Source of the DNA: Solirubrobacteraceae bacterium
GTDB lineage: Bacteria; Actinomycetota; Thermoleophilia; Solirubrobacterales; Solirubrobacteraceae
DNA length: 11,520 bases
Direction of reading: 5' to 3'
Assembly: GCA_030151725.1 (NCBI GenBank)
Contig: JASLDD010000019.1
Location: 1-11,520, forward strand
Part shown: in pieces, positions 6,290 to 11,520 of the stretch
How the letters are laid out: every line of letters begins with the position of its first letter
Numbering within the stretch: position 1 is the first letter of the stretch
The notes under the pieces: model-generated
What the model was told of the DNA's origin: nothing
Seen by the model: the letters and a program-made list of their open reading frames with translations, nothing else
Databases searched by the model: none
Made by a program: the position numbers and the translations under genes

Positions 6290-6672
6290 TTACGGCAATG
6301 CTCGCCGACTCGCCGCAGGCCCTTCATGAGCTGTTCGTGGCACACGCCAACAAGGGCGATGTGGAGCGCCTCCTTGGACTCTACGAGGCCAAGGCTTCCT
6401 ATGTGGCACCGGATGGCGCACAGCTGGATGGCGCCGGGGCGATTCGCGATCTGCTCGAGCAGTTGTTGGCGAGCAGACCGACGTTTTCGAATGAGACGAA
6501 TTATGTGATTGAGGCTGCAAATCTCGCCTTGATGTCGAACACATGGTGCGCGCAGATCATCCCGCCGGAGGGTGACGCGATCGAGCTCACCGGAACGAGC
6601 ATCGAGGTGGCGCGCCGCCAGCCCGACGGAGGCTGGCTGTACGTGATCGACGCGCCGGCGTCCCTCTCCTAG
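6286..6672 (+). CDS. SnoaL-like / NTF2-fold protein
   Basis: This 128-residue protein has the pattern of the NTF2-like superfamily (SnoaL, DUF4440, ketosteroid-isomerase-like). It opens with a helix ALHELFVAHANKGDVERLLGLY, followed by strands containing ASYVAPDG, a helix GAIRDLLEQLLASRP, and a run of strands ending GGWLYVIDAPAS, which matches the typical final strand 'W.yviD.p.a'. Such proteins act as small isomerases, cyclases or hydrolases, or simply as ligand-binding or dimerising partners; no catalytic residues are identifiable here. The ATG overlaps the methyltransferase stop as ATGA (6286-6289), so the two are translationally coupled and may act on the same compound. A second in-frame ATG at 6298 is an alternative start. 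Confidence 0.8.
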   Translation: MITAMLADSPQALHELFVAHANKGDVERLLGLYEAKASYVAPDGAQLDGAGAIRDLLEQLLASRPTFSNETNYVIEAANLALMSNTWCAQIIPPEGDAIELTGTSIEVARRQPDGGWLYVIDAPASLS

Positions 6673-6742
6673 CTTTATTGCGCCGGCGGCACGTCTGATC
6701 TGACGACTGGGCGTGAGCTAGGCGAGCATGTGCAGTTATCGG
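6673..6742. other. Convergent intergenic gap
   Basis: Seventy bases separate the ends of the plus-strand SnoaL-like gene and the minus-strand MMPL gene. Transcription from both sides must end here or run antisense. A GC palindrome CGCCGGCG (6681-6688) and a short inverted repeat CGGCT-ATTC-AGCCG (6740-6753, overlapping the MMPL stop codon) are present, but neither has the stem length and U-run of a convincing intrinsic terminator. Confidence 0.4.
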
Positions 6743-9007
6743 CTATTCAGCCGCAGTGGACGCGAGTCCGCTCACTGGCTCAGGGCCCTGGCTGGCGCGG
6801 CGGTCGATGCGACTGGGGATTCTCCACGCACGGGTACCTAGAAGCCGAAGCACGGCGGGCAACAGCACGAGTCGCACAAGCGTCGCATCCAGGACCACAG
6901 CTGCTGTGAGGCCTACGCCGAACTCCCGCAGGTTCATTATCTTCGCGCTGGCAAAGGCGACGAAGACGGCTGTCATGATCAGCGCTGCGCCCGTGATGAT
7001 GCCGGCCGTTCGCCTCAGGCCGTACTCGACTGCGGCATCGATGTCTCCGACCAGGAGATAATGCTCCCGGATGCGCGCCAGCAGGAATACCTCGTAGTCG
7101 ATCGCAAGCCCGAAGGACACTGAGACGATCGCCGGTGTGATGACTGCGTCGAGTGAGCCTGCACCGCCAAAGGGCGCACTGCCCTGAAAGCAGATGACGA
7201 GGATTCCCAGCGCAGCAGTGATCGTCAGAACGTTGAGCAGGACGGCCACAGCGGCAACGAGCACGGAGCGCAGGACGATGGCCAGGATGAGGAAGGTGAC
7301 GCATGCGAGCACAGCGACCAGGAGCGGCAACCGCTGGATGCTTGCAGCGGTGAAGTCCTGCAGGTTCGCCGCAGGGCCGCCAACAGCGACGGTGGTGTGG
7401 GTGGCCGCTGCGAGTTTCTTTGCCGCACGCTCGAGGCGAATGCGCACCGGGTCCCCAGGACGACCCGCGCCGCGGCCGGTGCGCTCGATGACGGAAATGC
7501 GGATCGCGTCAGTACCGTGGTCGAGGTTGATGGCGAATCCAGCGACTTCACGGACCCCAGGTGGCGCGTGTGCAAGCGCCGTCAGGATGTCCACGTCAGA
7601 CGGTGGGCCTTGCGCGTGGCCTGCGCGGCCTTGGTGAAGCAGGAGATCGGGGCCGAACACGGCGTCGATGCCGGGATCTCGGAGCAGTTGCGCTTGCCAG
7701 GCCGCGACCGAGGCAAGATGCAGTGCTGCGGGATGGATGTGTGGGTTGGCGGTGATGAGGATCTCATAGGGTGCTGTCCAACCGGTGCCCAGCGTGTGCA
7801 CGATCTTTTCCTCGTCGTTTCGCTCGCGGCTGTTGGGAACCATAGACTCCTTGTCGGGCGGCTTGATCATCAGCTTCGGGGTTTGCGTTGAGAGACCAAG
7901 CAGCAGGACGATCACGAGCGCGGCGGCAAGAAGCGGACGGCTTGTGGCGCGCCACGCGAGGCTGCCTGCGTGACTGGCTGATGATGCTGAGCCTCTGTTG
8001 AGCCGCCAGCGATTGATGTTCGGTCCGATGACGCACAGCAAGGCCGGCATTGCGATCGTCGCGCCGGCGATGCTGACTAGCACCCCGACGAGACCACCAA
8101 TGCTTCCTGACGCAAGCACTTTTCCGGGGGCAATCAAGTAGCCGGCGATCATCGTCACTGCGAGCGCAAGACCGGCTACGAGCGCTGTATGGCCGGCGGT
8201 GTTCATAGCCCGCTGTGCCGCTTGGCGCGACGTGCTTCCCGCCGCGAGGTCTTCTCGGAAACGCGAGACCATCAGCAGCGAGTAATCGACGCCAAGCGCA
8301 AGGCCGAACATGCTCGCGAGACTCAACGCGACTGCATCGAGCGGCTGGATGTGTGCGTTGATGATCGCGAGCAAGCCACGACCGGCCACGATGCTGCTGA
8401 TACCGAGGGACAGTGGGACGGCGGCCGCGACGAAGCTTCGAAAGACCAGCAGCAGAATCACGATGAGCGCCGGTGCGGCAAGCATCTCTGCCTTCTTGAG
8501 CGCATCGAGGCTGCCGCGCTCAATTCCTGCGGCGATATCCGCATATCCGGTGAGATGCTGGCGCAGCGGCGCCCGGACTGAGCGGGTGAGCACCTGCTCG
8601 ATGGCTGGGACGGCGATCTTGCTGACGGTGTTGAACGGCTCGTTGACGCGCAGAAGCAACACGGCACGGCCAGAGCTTGGCCGCAGCGCGGCGGGGGCAC
8701 CGAGATTCCACGGGGAGAACGCCGACAGGTGCTTGACTTGCTTGAGTTCCCTTACGACCCGCGGGCCCTGTCGTTCCAGTTGCTCGCGGGGGCCTTCGAG
8801 CAGGACGACAAGCGTTGAGCTTTGGCCGAACTTCTTGGCAGCCGCCTGTTCCTCGACCGCGGAAGCGGTACCGGGAACGACGGGGCTTGTGCGATGCAGC
8901 GTGGATTCGACCTTGGCGCCGGCCACGCCGAGGGCAAGCACAATCACCAGCCAGGCGCAGAGCACCAGGCGTGGGCGCGAGAGAGTGATTTCAGCGACGC
9001 GATTCAT
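6743..9007 (-). CDS. MMPL-family (RND superfamily) lipid transporter
   Basis: From the ATG at 9007 the protein has 754 residues in two homologous halves, as in MmpL transporters that move lipids across the inner membrane using the proton gradient. The start MNRVAEITLSRPRLVLCAWL is the family's usual short cytoplasmic lead into the first membrane helix. Each half has a periplasmic domain (about 30-175 and 380-555) after its first membrane helix, followed by a block of five helices (about 176-330 and 560-725). The Asp-Tyr pairs of the proton relay are kept in both halves: Asp241-Tyr242 (LGVDYSLLM) and Asp637-Tyr638 (LAIDYEVFL). Each is followed by the usual RxRE segment. Longer starts at 9079 and 9121 add a basic, non-membrane segment and overlap the FMO gene, so 9007, 40 bp after that stop, is preferred. 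Placement beside lipid-tailoring genes suggests export of the locus product; the cargo is unknown. Confidence 0.92.
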   Translation of the reverse strand: MNRVAEITLSRPRLVLCAWLVIVLALGVAGAKVESTLHRTSPVVPGTASAVEEQAAAKKFGQSSTLVVLLEGPREQLERQGPRVVRELKQVKHLSAFSPWNLGAPAALRPSSGRAVLLLRVNEPFNTVSKIAVPAIEQVLTRSVRAPLRQHLTGYADIAAGIERGSLDALKKAEMLAAPALIVILLLVFRSFVAAAVPLSLGISSIVAGRGLLAIINAHIQPLDAVALSLASMFGLALGVDYSLLMVSRFREDLAAGSTSRQAAQRAMNTAGHTALVAGLALAVTMIAGYLIAPGKVLASGSIGGLVGVLVSIAGATIAMPALLCVIGPNINRWRLNRGSASSASHAGSLAWRATSRPLLAAALVIVLLLGLSTQTPKLMIKPPDKESMVPNSRERNDEEKIVHTLGTGWTAPYEILITANPHIHPAALHLASVAAWQAQLLRDPGIDAVFGPDLLLHQGRAGHAQGPPSDVDILTALAHAPPGVREVAGFAINLDHGTDAIRISVIERTGRGAGRPGDPVRIRLERAAKKLAAATHTTVAVGGPAANLQDFTAASIQRLPLLVAVLACVTFLILAIVLRSVLVAAVAVLLNVLTITAALGILVICFQGSAPFGGAGSLDAVITPAIVSVSFGLAIDYEVFLLARIREHYLLVGDIDAAVEYGLRRTAGIITGAALIMTAVFVAFASAKIMNLREFGVGLTAAVVLDATLVRLVLLPAVLRLLGTRAWRIPSRIDRRASQGPEPVSGLASTAAE

Positions 9008-9047
9008 GGGTTCGGTTGGTGGTGGGCAGCGGCGCCATCGTGCGGGC

Positions 9048-10490
9048 TCACCGATCCGGCGCGGCGCCCACGTAGTCATGAACGCTGCTGACAGAAGGAC
9101 TATTCGAGCCGCGGCGATCACGCCCTAGATTGCGCCTATAGGCGTGAGCATCGGTACGAATGCTGCCGCTCGCCTCGCGCGGGAAGCGCTCCATGGTGCG
9201 CGGCTCGGGCCGGGCGGCTGCAGCGCGCATAACATCCGCAGCGGGTAGCTGAATACGACCTTGGAGGACGTCGGCGATCCACCGCATCTGGGCTTCGAAG
9301 ATCTTCAGATTGCCGCTCGGCGCATCGACAAACCCCAGCAGGAACAGCTCAGGGTGATCGGGTGGGACGATGCGCCGATAGAGCGATATCTCCTTGCTCG
9401 TGTGCTCCAGCACGCCCGGGTCGATAAATGGGAAGCTCAACCGGTAGCCGGTTGCGCAGATGATGTGATCGAAAGACTCCGTCGAGCCATCGGCAAATGT
9501 GACGAGTGCTCCGTCGACCTGCCTGGTGGCGGGGGTCACCTTGATCTGGCCGGCGCTGATCGACCTGCTGAGCTCCGATGAGACGACCGGGACCTGCTCG
9601 AGGATCCGCCATGGTGGCGCTGGTAGTCCCTTTGTGGGGGTGAGGCAGAGTTTGACGCCAGCGTCGTACATCGCATTCATCGCTCGCCACGGCAGACGAT
9701 TGAGCAGCGGCACGTCCACCTCGTCGAAGACGCGCCCAAACATGCGCCTGGGAATAATGTGTGCTCCACTTCGTGCAGAGATAGTGGTGTGGCCAACAGT
9801 GCGGGCAAGCTCTGTGGCGATCTCGCAGGCAGACTGGCCGGTGCCGATGATCAGTGTGCGCTTTGCCAAATGCGGCTCAGGGGTGCGGTAGGTGTGGGAG
9901 TGGGTGATCGGGATCGTTGCGTTCTCGCGTCCCTTGAGGTCCGGCCAGTGGGGCTCCCAGTCGTGCCCGTTTGCGACGATCACCGCGTCGTGACTGTGAA
10001 CGCTGCCGTCGGTGAGGGTGACGCTCCACCCTTCCGGGGTGTGTGTGATGCGCTCGACGGAGCTGTTGAAGCGAATGTGCTCGCGCAACCCGAACGCACT
10101 CGAGTAGGCGTCCAGATAGGCCGCCATGTCGCTGTGGGAGACGAACTCGCCGTAGCACTCAGGCATCGGGAAAGCGGCGTACTCCATGCGCCGGCGCGAT
10201 ACGTTGCAGCGCAGCGACGCGTAGGCGGAGGAGACTCCGTTGTCGTTCTCATAGCGCCAGTTGCCGCCGATCTGACTTCCCTTCTCGTAGCAGACGACGT
10301 CGATGGCCCGCAGGCGCAACTCACGGATCGCAGTCAGTCCGGCTGAACCAGCCCCGATTACACACACGCTTTGAGACACATCCGAGGCGTCGCGTGCGAG
10401 TGAGTGAGCGGGCCCACGCTTGGCAGCACGAGCGTGCTCGCGATTAGCAGCTTTCCGAGAGCCCGACGCGACAGCGGTCGTTGGCTCCAT
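9048..10490 (-). CDS. FAD/NADPH-dependent flavin monooxygenase (FMO / Baeyer-Villiger-like)
   Basis: From the ATG at 10490 the protein has 480 residues. It has the FAD-binding VCVIGAGSAG motif (42-51), YEKGSQIGGNW (68-78), typical of FMO/BVMO flavoproteins, a second nucleotide site for NADPH, IIGTGQSA (214-221), and the late ATGY motif (346-349). The family fingerprint FxGxxxHxxxY/W is degenerate here: THSHTY at 196-201 keeps the histidine and tyrosine but lacks the leading F-x-G. It would insert one oxygen atom from O2 into a nucleophilic heteroatom or next to a carbonyl of a lipophilic substrate. The first 38 residues are basic and low in complexity, so the true start may be further in; a GTG at 10532 overlapping the preceding gene is also possible. 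It begins 5 bp after the di-iron/SCP2 paralogue stop and is followed 40 bp later by the MMPL gene, so the three genes form one operon. Confidence 0.9.
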   Translation of the reverse strand: MEPTTAVASGSRKAANREHARAAKRGPAHSLARDASDVSQSVCVIGAGSAGLTAIRELRLRAIDVVCYEKGSQIGGNWRYENDNGVSSAYASLRCNVSRRRMEYAAFPMPECYGEFVSHSDMAAYLDAYSSAFGLREHIRFNSSVERITHTPEGWSVTLTDGSVHSHDAVIVANGHDWEPHWPDLKGRENATIPITHSHTYRTPEPHLAKRTLIIGTGQSACEIATELARTVGHTTISARSGAHIIPRRMFGRVFDEVDVPLLNRLPWRAMNAMYDAGVKLCLTPTKGLPAPPWRILEQVPVVSSELSRSISAGQIKVTPATRQVDGALVTFADGSTESFDHIICATGYRLSFPFIDPGVLEHTSKEISLYRRIVPPDHPELFLLGFVDAPSGNLKIFEAQMRWIADVLQGRIQLPAADVMRAAAARPEPRTMERFPREASGSIRTDAHAYRRNLGRDRRGSNSPSVSSVHDYVGAAPDR

Positions 10491-10495
10491 GGCCG

Positions 10496-11520
10496 TCAGG
10501 CCACGGCCTTTGAGAACGCCGGAAGCAACCACAGCTTGCCGCGAGGACGCAGCCGCCCGGTGAGCGTGAGACGGCCTGGCGTAACTCGTGCGGCCGTGAG
10601 GTTGACCCAGTCGTCGAACTTGCAGCGGAACGTGAGGTCGGGACGTTCGGCGCGCCCTGGCACCGCCGCGGTGCTGGTGCTGTCTACGAGCACATGCCAG
10701 GGGTCGACGTCAGCGAAGTCCCACTGAATGGTGGTGCTCGTGGGAAGACAGCGTGGGTCGACGCGACGGCGGGTGAGGTCGAAGAGCATCGCGATCAACT
10801 CGCCGTCGTGACTGATTGGCCCGCCCGGACCGATCATGTTCGCTCGGGCCAGCTCGATGCCCTGCATGAAGCGCTCACGGGGCGAGATGTCGACTGCGAG
10901 CGGAAACCCAGGGATGTCCTCGAGCGGCAGGCCGATTGCACGCATAGCCCGCTCCATCGAGGCAGCGCCTCGTTCGCCGAACTGTGCGATGTCCAGGCCC
11001 CACGCCTCGTAGTAGCCCATGTCCCAGTTGGGTGGAACTGGGATGGTTGCTACCCATGCGATCACCTCACGTACAACGCGTACGATGGCGTCCTGGATGC
11101 GTTCGCCGTGTTCTTTGTAAGCATCTGAGAGGAACTTGACACCAAAGGCGATGTGGCGGTGCTCATCGTTTGAGACGCGCTCGAATCCGCTGCGGATTCC
11201 GGGGAGAATGTCGGCATCCGTCAGGTAATCGACCACGGCGAGCTGACTCGGTTGGCCCAGACCGGCCTCGCCGATGATGAAATACAAGGTGATCGCTTCG
11301 GCGAGCTTGTCGATCGAAGGGTTGACTCGCAGTTCGTCCGCCATCGTGCGCAAGCGTCTGAACACCTGGCGGTAACCCCAGTTGAGGTGTTTGTCGGCGG
11401 CGGCCAGCGTCGACGCGATGTCGCTGTTGCCGAGACCCGCGACCTCGTGGAAGAAGCGGTGAAACATGATCGTGTGGCGCGCCTCATCCACCTGGTGTGT
11501 GGCAAGGAAGTATTTCTGCT
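10496..11520 (-). CDS. Second R2-like di-iron oxidase with SCP2-like domain (5' end beyond the window)
   Basis: The frame is open from the stop at 10496 to the right edge; beyond the internal GTG at 11491 it continues as QKYFLATHQVDEARH, matching residues 83-97 of the first copy, so the N-terminal 82 residues lie outside the window. The visible 341 codons show DEARH, FIIGEAGLG and NDEHRHIAFG, supplying five of the six expected iron ligands; the first glutamate is off the edge. The C-terminal SCP2-like part (WDFADVDPWHVLV..., RPDLTFRCKFDDWVNLTA, GRLRPRG) is also kept. It is about three-quarters identical to the protein at 4161-5429, with no net indels. All visible key residues are intact, so it is probably functional and may act on a different or later intermediate. 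It precedes the FMO gene by 5 bp, which suggests a coupled pair of oxidative enzymes. Confidence 0.85.
   Translation of the reverse strand, partial: QKYFLATHQVDEARHTIMFHRFFHEVAGLGNSDIASTLAAADKHLNWGYRQVFRRLRTMADELRVNPSIDKLAEAITLYFIIGEAGLGQPSQLAVVDYLTDADILPGIRSGFERVSNDEHRHIAFGVKFLSDAYKEHGERIQDAIVRVVREVIAWVATIPVPPNWDMGYYEAWGLDIAQFGERGAASMERAMRAIGLPLEDIPGFPLAVDISPRERFMQGIELARANMIGPGGPISHDGELIAMLFDLTRRRVDPRCLPTSTTIQWDFADVDPWHVLVDSTSTAAVPGRAERPDLTFRCKFDDWVNLTAARVTPGRLTLTGRLRPRGKLWLLPAFSKAVA
10496..11520 (-). repeat. Duplicated segment, copy B (di-iron/SCP2 gene)
   Basis: Partner of the segment at 4161-5185, in the same orientation and about 5.3 kb away measured between facing ends. The stretch between contains the crotonase-independent part of the locus: methyltransferase, SnoaL-like, MMPL and FMO genes. 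Homologous recombination between the copies could delete that block, though the divergence makes this inefficient. Confidence 0.75.

Noticed and set aside
6740..6753. Inverted repeat CGGCT-ATTC-AGCCG as a terminator between the convergent genes
   Set aside because: A 5-bp stem with no following T-run overlapping the MMPL stop codon is too weak; such repeats are common by chance in GC-rich DNA.
8310..9128. A 272-codon plus-strand open frame
   Set aside because: It lies antisense to the MMPL gene, whose membrane helices and Asp-Tyr motifs are clear. Its translation is rich in Arg, Ser and Ala with no recognisable domain, as expected for a GC-driven shadow frame.
1..11520. CRISPR arrays, tRNA or rRNA genes, insertion sequences or att sites
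   Set aside because: I saw no regularly spaced repeats, no tRNA-like cloverleaf or rRNA sequence, no transposase or integrase frame and no terminal inverted repeats; nearly all the sequence is occupied by the genes listed.

Overview
The window is a gene-dense, high-GC (around 60 %) stretch of bacterial DNA that looks like part of a specialised lipid biosynthesis locus. A fatty acyl-AMP ligase next to its own carrier protein, an RND/MmpL-type exporter, an FMO-type monooxygenase and R2-like di-iron oxidases together suggest a high-GC Gram-positive (Actinomycetota) host. That assignment is an inference from gene content and base composition; no rRNA or marker gene is present.

Layout. On the minus strand, read from right to left: a 5'-truncated R2-like di-iron oxidase fused to an SCP2-like domain (10496-11520), an FAD-dependent monooxygenase (9048-10490) and an MMPL-family transporter (6743-9007). 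Convergent to these on the plus strand is a two-gene unit: a SAM-dependent methyltransferase (5606-6289) and a SnoaL/NTF2-like protein (6286-6672), joined by a 4-base ATGA overlap. A 176-bp divergent intergenic region (5430-5605) separates that unit from a second minus-strand operon: a complete paralogue of the di-iron/SCP2 protein (4161-5429), a crotonase-fold protein (3146-4153), an acyl carrier protein (2837-3103), a membrane fatty acyl desaturase (1842-2828), a fatty acyl-AMP/ACP ligase (192-1829) and the first 65 codons of a Rossmann-fold NAD(P)-dependent reductase (1-195), which runs off the left edge. Genes within each run are separated by 42 bp or less, or overlap. No gap exceeds 300 bp.

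How the genes may work together (inference). A free fatty acid would be adenylated by the ligase and loaded onto the discrete ACP. It would then be modified by the desaturase, possibly by the di-iron oxidase(s) and the FMO, and by the crotonase-like protein. It could be released or reduced by the SDR, methylated, and exported by the MMPL protein. The adjacent ligase, desaturase and ACP recall the JamABC-type cassette that makes terminal alkyne/alkene fatty acyl-ACPs. The two near-colinear di-iron/SCP2 paralogues and a crotonase lacking both usual catalytic glutamates are the most unusual parts. I do not recognise the locus as a characterised pathway.
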